Positions 21,415 through 32,850 of a DNA stretch of 64,000 nucleotides are shown one piece after another. Where the stretch lies: assembly GCF_963675165.1 (NCBI RefSeq), contig NC_087384.1:3300315-3364314 (forward strand), given 5' to 3'. A program made the position numbers and the translations under genes. The notes under the pieces were generated by a model. It had not been told where the DNA came from. It searched no databases and worked only from the letters and a program-made list of their open reading frames with translations. The DNA is from Halichondria panicea. Its lineage: Eukaryota > Porifera > Demospongiae > Suberitida > Halichondriidae. The stretch's first letter is position 1, and every line of letters starts with the position of its first letter.

Positions 21415-23411
21415 ACACTGATTACTTTTTATTTTCTGCATCATCATCATTTCAGTTGTATAGGTACAACACCATTAGAGATATAATTATTTATCTCAAC
21501 TTCATTTCAATTTAGAGAATGCACAAGCAAAACTAAAGCACAGTAATGTGCTCACATGCACTTGTGTGCCATCATGGTGGTTGGACTAGCCACCTCTAGA
21601 CTAGACAAAAATAACCACCACTTAGTCCTAGTTACCACATAATGAATAATGGCGATAAAATGCCAAATTTGTGTGTTGAATTGAGATTGTAGGATTGAAA
21701 ATAGCCACTACTTCGAAAATTCTGTGCACATCACTTGATTTTAGCAGGTGTTAGGTATGTATATATAGCTGAAGTTAATTATCTGTCAGTGAGTGCATGG
21801 GATATCCCATATACATGCATATGTATATACAGTCCTATGTTTGAACCTGCATATGATTCCGGCCTATATATATGCCTTGTATATTATTATAGCCCTGTCA
21901 GCCTAATGTATAAAAAGTTATGTATACATATAACTACTGGGTAGTTTTGTTCCTGCAGCTGTATAATTATTGTATACGTTAATAACTTTTTGTCCGTATA
22001 ATTTATAACAGCCATCCCTCATATATACATGTCGTGCAAGTGCAGTGACTAGGCACTCGTACATCAAGTGCAAGAAGATGGACTTACCTGTCTGATATCT
22101 ATACAATCCACTGCATTTACACACAGTGCAACATGATGCACTGTGCTGGGGCAATAACTAAAACTTAGTGGTATAGGTATCATTTGGAAATAACAGAATA
22201 TTTAGAGGTACAGAAACATGTTTTAGGATATGTTTCTGTACCAGTAACACAGGTATATAGAACAACCTAAATAATTAAGTAGTGTACTGCATGTGTGTCA
22301 TAATAGCCTCAAGTATCGATCAAATATAGAAGTAAAAGTTCGGCAGCAGGATTCTCACACTGACAGTAAGACAATCATTTGTCTCTTTTTTGTGTCTTTG
22401 GCCATGCACCATGTACAGTAGGCGTCCTCGATTAAATCCCGGAGCGAAACCCGGATAGTTTTCTAGGCACTAAGTGTTTCCTCTCTTTTATCTATGGTGC
22501 AATGTGTAACAAATTCCTAGGGCTAGGGTGTCTGTTTTAGTTGTAAAAACCATGCTTCAATAGTGAATTACAATTGATTGTACTCTACTGGATTGGGTGA
22601 CTACATGATCGGGTGAGGTTACTACTGAAGTACAAATGCAAAAGCTTGGAGAACCGGAAGGTATTTTCCCCCACATGTTGTTTAAATGCCAATAGCTTGC
22701 TTTAGGGTAACCCCCATAAATCTTTATTTACCAGTGTTTGTACATAAAATCCCCTTGTCCACATGTGACTCAGCATGAACTATTTGCCCTGTGCAACCAT
22801 GCACAACACCTTATTAGGATTCCTCCCACGAATCCTAATGAGGTGTTGTCGACTTTAGGGGGAAATGTTGAGGGCCGGTTTCTATAAATAAACTTGTCGT
22901 GCTTATTTAGAGTATGTAATGGTTTCTACCTCAGCTATTGCCTCTATTGGTATAAGGTTGGCTCTCTCGACTGAGCTGTGTGTGTGTGCATAAGGTTGGC
23001 TCTCTCGACCGAGCTGTCTGTGTGTGCGTAAGTTGTTGCAACTTCTCAACTTTGACAGAGATCATGTGGTCTCTGAAACACTATAGTAGACTAGTGGTAA
23101 TGTCTAGTAAGTACTTCCTTGCCTTAAATAGTTATGAATAAACCCTTTCTTGTATTTTAGTTACCATTGAAGACCTATATATGTGCAGTTAAATGACTGT
23201 TGTACTTGATTCAGCATGCAATCAGTCATTGGGAAGCTTTACCTTTGTGTTTCATGTGCAAGTGACTTAATACTTTTTTAATTACCATTGTATAGAGGTG
23301 TTTATACAATTGTACAATCATGCATATTCTTCTAATAAATAGCAAATAACCTGATTTCCCTGCACTGCGTAATGACAAAATTACATTCATCAGCTTCCTT
23401 CCTTGTCAGTG
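21415..23411. other. Intergenic after B2, two hairpins, no gene seen
   Basis: Bases up to about 22100 match the B1 flank. Hairpins: 22207-22219 with 22230-22242 (GGTACAGAAACAT arms), and 22803-22822 with 22830-22849 (arms starting ACAACACC, one mismatch, loop CTCCCAC). A 40-bp near-duplicate GGTTGGCTCTCTCGAC-GAGCTGT block lies at 22950-23020. ORFs here are short and unsupported. Confidence 0.55.
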
Positions 23412-23690
23412 TTAGCATAGTAAGCGTTACTTTGGAATAATCACCCCAACATAGATAACCAGGGAATTTGAATGACGGAAACACATGGGCTTGGAAATAC
23501 AAGAGTCATCATTAACAGGTTTTTTGCAGCATTTTGACAGTTTATGTTAATCAGTAACACACTCAGTCTGCTGCAAGCACGTAGATCTAGTGGGTGAAAG
23601 TAGTTCAATTTCTGTGGAAATTTTCCTGGAATTCATTGGTAATTCTGTTATAAGGTGAAGGATGTTGTGTGGGTACACAATCATAATTAT
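23412..23690 (+). promoter_or_regulatory. Relic type A promoter with no gene after it
   Basis: It matches the 4380-4680 block (CATAGTAAGCGTTACT, GATAACCAGGGAATTT, CACGTAGATCTAGTGGGTGAAAG) but loses similarity before the TATA box. It marks the edge of the last duplication unit; a further A gene was lost or never copied. Confidence 0.65.
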
Positions 23691-23750
23691 ACATGCATGG
23701 GTCATTCTATATCAATTCAACGTGACCTCTTCAAATTGCACGAAACTTGG

Positions 23751-23914
23751 TACCGTATAGCGAGTATATTTCAAGGGTATAAACTTTCGCGGAATAGCAG
23801 CCTTTCTGCAGCATGCATGCATGCGATATTAAATTCGTGGGTATAAATATTCGCAGTACATGCTTGATCAGCGAAAATTGCGATATACCCTCGAAATATA
23901 CACGCTATACGGTA
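23751..23914. repeat. CCGTATAGC-family MITE
   Basis: Ends TACCGTATAGCG ... CGCTATACGGTA; the interior has TTCGCGGAATAGCAG. Non-coding. Confidence 0.75.
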
Positions 23915-24947
23915 TAATTATGTATGAGGAATGGTATAACATCCCAAAAAAATTTGGGTTTGTAAACAATATGGCTTCTGAGATTGAGAATGAAGAAATT
24001 CTCCACTTTTATTCTAACCATTAACATTCAAGACGAAGAATGTACATCATTTTGTTGCCTAAGAAATGCCTTTGGCATGTTGTATGGGTTCATTCGACAA
24101 AGCATCCAATTAGTATTCTTTGAACTCTGACTTCTCAAAAAGCACTGTTTTTTCCCCTGTATTTGTTTGGTACCATGTTCTTCATACCATTTTTCTTGAA
24201 GTGTGACAAGTTTGGTTCTGAGATTCCAATGGGATCATGAGATATATTGTGGGATGTAGTGTGATTTGGGTAATATTTATGGTTTCAGAGAACAGTCGTC
24301 ACAGCCACATGCAGCAACAAGTACACTGGAGACAGTTACTCCTTGAATTATATACATACACCGAAGGATTTAATTAGGATTTTACTATAATAAAAGCACC
24401 ATGGGTGCTGATGCCTCGGTGGATGTGCCAAACTCAATCTACTTTTAGCCATTGCTAATACATAGTGACGGTACATGTACGATGAATGTTATTTGCAGAA
24501 GTTAATTAGCCATGTGCCTACTAATAATTTATCTTCTTATAGTGAAAAAGTAAACGAGTCATTGCTATAAGTACATGTACCGTACTTAACCGTCGAAGCG
24601 CCCATATGTTTTCATAGCTACATTTAGGCTAAACAAGGGGTGGGCGGTTATTTGATATGGCCGGTTCGACGGTTAAGTATGGTAGTATAATTATTTAACA
24701 ATGAATATGTGTTGTGATTTGCAGATATTGATTAACTGTTGCTTGGAAAGCCGAATTTGCATCTATACAAACAGCAACAGACCCACTTTTCTACTCCCAA
24801 GCCCAAGTTGCTCTTATAGAGAGAAAATAAAGAGACAATGAGTATAAATAGTGTGTATTTCTTATATTGAAGGTGTCAATGATGAGTCGAAGTCCTTGCA
24901 TTTATTTGTGGTGAAAAGTGACAAAGTACAATGATGTGATGTCTTAA

Positions 24948-25138
24948 TACCGTATAGCTGGTTATTTTCGAGGATTGACCCAGACACACGAAAATTTTGT
25001 GCCTCAAAAATTGGTTTACATCCGGTATTGAAGCCTCTCTACTGTAGGGGTGTGGTCATTTGAACCACTATCCTCGAAACGTTTTGTTTGGGCAATCCGC
25101 AAAAATTTAGTGCCTCGAAAATAACCCGCTATACGGTA
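24948..25138. repeat. CCGTATAGC-family MITE
   Basis: Ends TACCGTATAGCTGG and CCCGCTATACGGTA, with TTTTCGAGG / CCTCGAAAA next to them. Non-coding. Confidence 0.75.
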
Positions 25139-26084
25139 GTTACTCACTGGTGCAGGGGACACCTGCAATAGCCAGACCCAATCTTTGTGTGAAGGGGCGT
25201 AGCTTGTGAGACTATATAACTGTACACCAGAGGAGGTACGACAGGAAGTGATGTTTCACTGCTAAATTGAATTCTTTACATACCGCGCACACTTGCCACC
25301 AATAAAATGTCTTCCTTAGACTAGACGCTAGACAGTGCCAGCTGCAGTCCTTTCACTTGTCGTAGAGATCAGAAATTGACAAACTAGAAAATAATCATCC
25401 CACCTTTCTCTTGGACTTGTAAAGTTGGAGTTCAGTTCCTTGAGAATGAAAACAGTGACTCTTATGTTGTGATGATGGATGCCTTCATCAGAGCTGATCC
25501 TGTAAGCTTGGCAAAGTAGTGCCTCCTGAAAGAGTTTCATTACTCAACTTAAAAGATTACTGCTTTGTATGGTAAGAATTCTTGTCTACTACATTTCGAT
25601 GCAAATTAATAATGTCTAGCTATATAATAATAAAGACATCATACATGTATTTTATAGTACAAATATTACAAATGTAGGTATGTCAAATCTATACGAGATG
25701 AACTTCTCATTATAGAAGGGAGTATGGATGATAAAATGCATCTGATGACGAATGTCTGACAAAAGTGTTAACAGAATCTGATGAATGGCCGTCTCTAAAC
25801 AAATTAGCACCATCAGTTTTTTAAGTATGTAGGTGTTACCCGTGACCCCTAGCTTGAAAAAACATTGAAACGAGCATTTTATATGTTATCAACGTAAAAA
25901 GAAGGTTTTAAATCCCGAACCCTACAATCTTTGATTCTCATGCAGTGGCATTTGAGTGCGAGGTTGCTGGCTGTTAACTGTGGACACCCCTTGTGAAAGA
26001 ATCAAAGCACATTGCAAATTATTTACCTCTTCTATAACACTCTAGCGAAAGCAAAAACATGGCGAGAGGCATATTAGCAAGTGT

Positions 26085-26290
26085 GCGCTTGCAACACTCG
26101 TTTTTTAAGTGTTGCCTTAAAATCAAATAAGTACGGTATGCTACTCACTTTTTAGTGTCACAGGCTATTGTTAGCATCAGTATGCCTTGCGCAAGCTTGC
26201 AACACTCGTTTTTTAAGTGCATGTTGCCTTAAAATCAAATAAGTACGATATGCTACTCACTTTTTAGTGTCACTGGCTATTGTTAGCATC
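26085..26290. repeat. Tandem duplication, about 105-bp unit
   Basis: The block from GCTTGCAACACTCG through CAAATAAGTACG-TATGCTACTCAC to GCTATTGTTAGCATC occurs twice in direct orientation, with a few differences. It follows the tail of the dispersed repeat also seen at 3640 and 50070. Confidence 0.75.
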
Positions 26291-26449
26291 GCGCAAGCGA
26301 GGTATACGTTAGTGTGGTGTGTGTGTCTGTCTGTGGACTGCTACAGCTGCTCAAAGATCAATGAAGTGCAAGTAAGAGTTTCAATAGATTTTTAGCCATG
26401 TTTTCATTTTAATTTGGGGATTTGCAAAATAATTTTTCGTTCTAGTTTT

Positions 26450-26655
26450 GCTTATTTGGAGCCGTTTCAGAAGAGTGCGTAGTAAAACTTGTCCATGGAG
26501 TGTTGCTGTACTAGTATCATTTCCTACCTTGCTATGTAGTGAAAAACGTTCAGCATGATATCTGTGTTTATATGCAATAGCTCTAGCTTTAGGCTATGCA
26601 TGTAGCTTTGACACATCCACCAAGGCATCAGCACCCGCGGTGCTTTCATTTACTA
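26450..26655 (-). repeat. Reverse copy of the 7795-8135 repeat
   Basis: CGTAGTAAAACTTGTCCATGG near 26477 and GGCATCAGCACCCGCGGTGC near 26625 are reverse complements of landmarks at 8095-8140 and 7810-7830. The stretch 26656-27186 shows no gene that I can support. Confidence 0.55.
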
Positions 26656-27186
26656 ACTAGTATTGAACAATTATTGCCCAATGAAAACCATTCTACCAAG
26701 AGTATAAATATAAGAAGAGAAAAGTGTCGAACTACTGATAGCTCTAAAAAAATTCGTGCACAAAGTCCTGTCAACTTCACGTGAGCAAATCGCAATCGAC
26801 GACGTTTGCGCATCTATTACGTAACGCACAGAACTTGTTAACAGTGAGTCAAGAGTGCAAGTGAAGAGGATCAACTCGACTGACAATTGTCTCTATTTTG
26901 TGATATCAATGGGCAGTGAGCAGCTCAGCCTCTGAACGTGAAAGAATTACCACACCCCTAAAAACGACAATACTTTATCACGTGCGTGTCATGTTACTTT
27001 GTGCACAGTTTTTGTGTAGAGCTACATGTATCAGTAGTTCGACACTCTTCATTCTATACAATTATGAAAGCACTGCATTTACAGGTTCAACATATTTAAG
27101 GTGCAAACTGCCAATAAAAATGGAGGGAATACAAAACGAGAGTTTAAAATGCCTCTTGACAATACATAACAGAAGACAACAAAACA

Positions 27187-30100
27187 TCAACTATGGTCTT
27201 GTTTTTTATCTTTACGATTCAAAAATTTGTCTATTGTAGTGATACCAATAAGAAGTAGCCCCTGCACAATGTAGAAAAGAATAATATTGCTGTTATGCTG
27301 TACAGTGCACACGTAATAACAACAAATAGGGTATAAAACACACATAACCAAGGAAAGATTAGACACCACTGCAAACTCATTGCATACTCTCCGGTACGCA
27401 TATCAAGTATTAATACATGTAACTCACCAGTGCAAAAACAAATTCACCAAACAGCTGCAGAATAATAAGACAGTGGAGGAGTAAAGAATTATTCATGCAC
27501 GACTTGTAATACCGGTATACTATTGTACATGATTACACAAACTCACCAGTGTACTTGTTTGAAAGTCAAAGTACTGTGTCAGACCCCCGCTGATAATAGG
27601 CCCTATAAATTCTCTGCAGCCAGATAAAGTGTATAATAATTACTATAATTATTATGAGTGACATTCCATGATTCCCCACGAAGCAAAACCAATTATTAGT
27701 GATGCCCCAATCATTACAGCTGTCTTACTATAGCAATCGCACACTTTTGAGCTTACCCCAATGAGACAGAGGATGAGATCACACCGGACAAAACACTGGT
27801 AAGTGCTTCACTATCCACTACTCCAGCAGATTCTCTACACACATATTCAGCATAATTATAATGCTCGTCGCACAAGTAAGTCTACAATTTCTCTGTCTGC
27901 CTGCCGACGACATCTACACCGTAAACATGTGTATGATCGACGTTGTGGCTAAGTTTTTAAATTCAAAGCCGTATAGCGGGTAAATTTGGCGAAGAAAGCA
28001 ATTGAACTATTAGTGCGATGTTTAATTTGACAACCATGCTGCATGTCACATGCACTCATCAATTTTGGCGACCCTGATTTGCTAATTCATTGTCAAAATT
28101 ACCTGCTATACGGTATTTGAATATTATTTAATGTCTACACAGGGTTCTAAGCCAGGCTAATATACATGTACATGCTTCCAATTGAATTCCGCAAAGGCAT
28201 GTATAAATGTTGTTAAGTACATGAATGTAACTTAGGAGAGTGTACATACTTTGATAGGTTCAGTATGTCAGTGTAGATAGGCACCATTCCAAATGCTGCT
28301 CCACATCCAACCACCACAAATGCAGTGATTGTTATCCACAATTGGCTATAGAAAAAGTAGATGCATGTGCATAAAGTTAAACTCATACACAAAGTATATA
28401 CCTGTGCATGTAAAGTTAAACTCAATGTGATTCTGGCATAATAAAACAGTTAAATTTGCATTTATTGTACGTACATAATTGGGTAGCTGTGAATTTTACC
28501 AAAAACAGCAAAACATACAAAACGTACGGGTATGATATGAAGTCCGCAGGCCCCAAAAAAATATAGCCAACACTGTACAGTATTTGTCCAAACAAAATAA
28601 ATCCTCTTGGACCCTGCATATGAAATAGAATTACTCATGTGTGTGTAATTATAGTCAGGGCTTCATTTGATGATTAGACAGTATAGACAGCATTATTATT
28701 GTCAGTGGTGCCAGAGAATTTAAGTTAATATTGACGTTGAAACTTAAAATGAGTCGCACTTACATGTACTCACTTACACGTACTTAGATGAAGGGCTACT
28801 AGATATAATACAACTACCAATTCTGCATACCAGCTTGTCGGAGAGAGGACCAACCACTATAGAGAACACCATGTAGGACAATGGTCCAGAAAGGAAGACA
28901 AGACCAACATACAGTGGATCAAGATCAAACTGCAGGACAACAGGTAACTAATCATCACATAATTATACTCAACAATGCTGTTACTATAAGAAGTAGGGTG
29001 ATATGTGCATGGCAACATCTTTATAGAAGTTTACTCACAAATTTAGATAGGAATGGCTGAAACGAGGGAGTGAGGAAAGAAATTGCCGCTATGGAGAAGA
29101 TGTTCACAGTTACTATGAGAAGAGGGAAGAAAAACAGAAAACTGACACTTGCATAATAACACACTGTTAAAAAAGGTCCTCGAGTATAATTAGTATTAGT
29201 GTACGTGTGTGCATATTTATTCTTACACATTAATTTTATTCTTACTAAGTAAAATGATAGTGAAGTTCGACAAAATCATCTTTATTATTTTCCAGGACAG
29301 AGGCTGGGCCTTGCAATCTGAAAGGCAATCGTGGTATAATGAAACAGTACAAGCGCTTGAGAGAGCTAACCAGGCTTCTTGATCAGAAAGAAGCAGGGAA
29401 CCAGGAACAATAATGAGATTGACCCCATTACGTGAAAAGGCAGGCTGAATCCTCCAGCCTGGTCCGTAAAGAAATAGAGAGATGAGAAAATGCAGTTAGT
29501 TATCTTTGCTAAAAAGTATAAAACAGGTGTATGTACAATTATATGAAAGCATATATACATGCATGAATACAAACTTTAGGGATAGACACACAGCAGGATA
29601 TAAATAACACTCTAATGTTTTCCGAGGCATTAAGCACTCAGGTGCTGTGGGATTTTTGTTTAAGCGGGTGGCCATAACAGAACGTTCACATGAGCACAAT
29701 GAATTACCTGATATAGCAGTCCTCCCAGTGGTGGACCAATGGCATATCCCAGACCGGTAGCAACTTCAAAGAGCCCCTAGCAAGGAAATACTTAGCTTTG
29801 TAAGAACTACCAATACCACATAAAAGGATACACTATAATGCGCAGACATACATGTACATGTGGAAGTGAATTCTTGTTCAATATGCCATGGTTATAATAA
29901 TACACGTAAGATGCCATTGCTAATTATATGTTACCAACGTACCACAGCAGTCCCAATATGATTGGGGAAAAGCTCGGGAATGAGAGCATAGCAGGCTGTA
30001 AAGAACATGGCTGACCCCACACCTTCAGTCATTCTCAAGATGATACACAATGTTGCAAACATCCACCCAGAACTGATTTGTGGAGAGGACATGAACCTGC

Positions 30101-31298
30101 AGAATAAGAAGCTTATTGAGTGCCTAATACCAGTGCTCTACTAATACAGACATGAGCTAACGACTATAAGCCAAAATTGTTTTGATCTTTTATATTTCAT
30201 GATCGTTGAAGAGTGTGTATGCTATACTATAATAAAAGACTAGGGGCTATGCGCTAAAGAATATGACCATTTCCATGTCAAATGGTTGCATTGTCCACAT
30301 CCCATTTCAATGTGAGTACGTACCCCAGCAAAATGAATGGCCCTCCAACCAGCCATAGTCCTGCCATTAGAGTGAATCTCAAACCAAGACGAGGCAGCTG
30401 GATTAAGCATGATACATTGTTAAAACAAAGGGTTTAGCCTTATTAGCATTACCATAATCGTATAATGTGCAATTACTGTCTTGAAGCCCACGAAAGCAAA
30501 TCATCACAAACTAGACCACTGATGTCACTCACCACTTACCAGGTACCCAATCAGTGGAGCTAAGATGACCACACAAAGAGGGGAGCTGCTCACAATCACT
30601 CCTACCATTGTGGGGGAGGCTCCCTTGTCTGCTGCCTACAGGAAATTTAAAACTACCATGGCAAGTATACAAACATGGTACCTACATCCCCTATACATCA
30701 CTATAGATTTTATAGATCACTAATCTGGAACAGTAGAAAGTGTAGACACTACTAACAAGTGGGCTACATCACCTGTGTAGCTGAATACCGGTGTTCAGAT
30801 ACGTTGATATATCCCTAGCCACCAGAAACTAGTGCATACAAGGGGAAACATTGTATTACATGTGCTCCTTTGCATGACCTACACGTACACGAGGGAACGC
30901 AATACATGTGGGTCATGCTCTAATCCCATTCTGCATTCTGACTTATGTACTACTCTACATAATATCTATGAGACGAACGAAGTGTATAGTGTTCAGCTCA
31001 CCTCCCCTGGAAAGAAAGGACCAAAGAGGGAGTAGGAAGCACTGACAACCATGATCCCCAGCCACAAAAACACTGCTGAGAATATAGTTTTACTTGACAC
31101 AGCCCATCTCTTGGTAAGTTTAGCTTCAACCACAGAATTGATCGAAGACTTCTGGCATAGGAGATGGTCAGTTTCTGTGGCTTTGCTTTTGCTACCGAGA
31201 TCTAGTACAGGAGACTGAATGGAATGAGAGTCCCTGTTGATACCCTCTGGCTCCATGCTTAGCGCTTCAAGACGCTGCTGCTGCGCACAACTTGGCAA
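27187..31298 (-). CDS. SLC18B1: MFS transporter, SLC18B1-like
   Basis: About 15 exons from ATG 31298 to the stop near 27187, including 31298-31002, 30635-30540, 30397-30324, 30096-29943, 29776-29708, 29458-29371, about 29319-29248 and 28929-28830. The C-terminal exons lie near 28345, 27838, 27617 and 27480, and the last begins at about 27277. The reading follows human SLC18B1 block by block: SYSLFGPFFP (TM1), a KGASPTMVG segment, GPPLGGLLYQ (TM5-6 region), YVGLVFLSGPLSY, and a final IQGL-like LLLIG helix. The roughly 100-aa cytosolic N-terminus is Ser-rich. Human SLC18B1 is a vesicular polyamine transporter; the substrate here is inferred. A start at the internal Met before EPEGINRD is also possible. 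Exon 10 (about 28615-28470) is the least certain. Confidence 0.82.
27969..28115. repeat. CCGTATAGC-family MITE in transporter intron
   Basis: Ends CCGTATAGCGGGTAAATTTGG and AAATTACCTGCTATACGG. Non-coding, between transporter exons. Confidence 0.7.
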
Positions 31299-31332
31299 TG
31301 TCGTCCACTTGACTCGACTGGAAACCTATAGG

Positions 31333-31360
31333 CTATGGTGCAATATTAGTGCCAAAATTA
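31333..31360. repeat. Left arm of 27-bp inverted pair enclosing the nested block
   Basis: CTATGGTGCAATATTAGTGCC... is the reverse complement of 38081-38107 with one mismatch. The pair encloses 6.7 kb of nested elements, so it probably marks the oldest, outer element. Confidence 0.6.
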
Positions 31361-31381
31361 GTCTATTAGAGTATATACGTA

Positions 31382-31687
31382 TTTGTATCTAGGGGGGTAC
31401 TCTTTTTGTCAACAAAATTAATAAACATTCAGGGGTACACTTTTTAGTGTAGACTATCACTTGGGGGCACTTAGTCTCGAATACCCGCCTCAACCTAAAA
31501 GCTTTTAGGTTGAGGCGGGTATTCGAGACTAGGGGGCACTCTTATCAGTTTAGGTACCTACTCAAATATAATTATGTTCCATACCTGAGTACCTAACCCC
31601 CAAGTGTTTCTTTTTGATACTTTACACTAAAAAGTGTACCCCTGAATCTTTACCAGTGGACCAAAAGAGTACCCCCCTAGATACAAA
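31382..31687. mobile_element. MITE with TTTGTATCTAGGGGGGTAC ends
   Basis: Inverted ends of about 25 bp (TTTGTATCTAGGGGGGTACT ... AGTACCCCCCTAGATACAAA). A second internal inverted pair is GGGGTACACTTTTTAGTGTA / TACACTAAAAAGTGTACCCC. The 60-bp palindrome 31472-31531 is inserted inside it. No ORF. Confidence 0.75.
31472..31531. mobile_element. 60-bp perfect palindrome: minimal TIR-TIR element with 9-bp TSD
   Basis: TAGTCTCGAATACCCG to CGGGTATTCGAGACTA, centred on AAAAGCTTTT, with perfect symmetry. It equals the outer 30 bp of the TIR of the 42468-43097 element joined to its own complement. It is flanked by GGGGGCACT on both sides (31463-31471 and 31532-31540), a 9-bp target duplication. Confidence 0.85.
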
Positions 31688-31693
31688 ATTTAA

Positions 31694-31921
31694 TACCGTA
31701 TAGCGCGAAATTTTCGAGGCACTTATATTTCGTGGATTAGCCTCTAAAAGCTATTTCGTTGCACAATGTTCGCGGAATGACTGCTTACCGGAAGCCACGC
31801 CTTTAAATTTATGCATGCTATAGCAGGTAATTCAATTTTCGTGGACTTAATTTTCGTGTAGGATTCTAACCCACGAAATCCGCGAAAATTAAGCCCCTCG
31901 AAAATTTCGCGCTATACGGTA
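31694..31921. repeat. CCGTATAGC-family MITE (best-preserved copy)
   Basis: The 27-bp inverted ends start TACCGTATAGCGCGAAATTT; the interior has ATTTCGTGGATTAGCCTC. It is the closest relative of 15542-15779. Confidence 0.85.
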
Positions 31922-32675
31922 CATAAATTTTGGTAGTCTCGAATACCCGCCTCAACCTAAAAGCTTGAGTCTGGTCAAACTCACATTGAGGTTTGGTTCA
32001 AGTGTGTCCAGGAATTTCTTGGACATTTAATTGACCACAAGTGGGTGTGAAACATGAAAAAGTTATAGTCTACATGAATATCATTATAGCTAACCGCCGC
32101 AGCAGCATGGATTGTTACTAGTAGAAAGAATTAGCCCCTGACATCGACAGAAGGCGACGTAGGAAAATCATGGAGAGAGTTGTAAGGATGTGATACTAGA
32201 ACTCTCCAGACTAGCAACAGGACCTTTGGAACACCTTGTCGAAATTAACAGCCTAAATGCTCATTTATGTGAATGTGACCGTCGACCATGGTTTCATGGC
32301 CCTCTAGCTCTGTGCAATGATGGCTTCAAGCTCAGTGTTTTTCTCGTAGGCTTTCAACTCCTAGCCTTAATTGATACACTGTCTAATATAGAGAGTCCTG
32401 GTAAACTCTTCAGCATCTAAATGGGCAGCCATCACCAGGGGTGTCCCTCAAGGTTCTATTCTGGGCCCACTTCTTTTTGTAATATTTGTAAACGATCTTC
32501 TGAATGTCGTAAAGTCCTGCAAAATTCATCTATATGCTGATGACACGACAATATACTCCTCACACAAGCTAAAATCAGAAGTTGAAAAATTTCTAAATAC
32601 AGACCTTCAAAACATCTCACAATGGATTGAAGACAACAATCTTAAAATGAATATCAAAAAAACCCAGTTCATTTC

Positions 32676-32822
32676 TGTTGTGGTTTAGTTTACTTCCTGT
32701 TCTATGTGTACTATTTATGTACGTGTGTTCTCAATGTTTTTAGTCTCTATTAAACTGTCAACTGTAAACCAGTACTGAGTTGGTAACTTAGCGGTGAGTC
32801 CAGACCTAGCTAAGTTACGACA
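32676..32822 (+). repeat. 5' LTR
   Basis: 147 bp, TG...CA ends, identical to 36946-37092. Short for a Ty3/gypsy LTR. Confidence 0.95.
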
Positions 32823-32850
32823 TAAATTGGCGACGAGGAGTTAGAACTCT

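Noticed and set aside
32190-32420. 76-codon ORF shared with 42723-43079 as a transposase
   Set aside because: It is found in both copies of a 630-bp non-autonomous element only because they are homologous; it is too short and has no catalytic motif.
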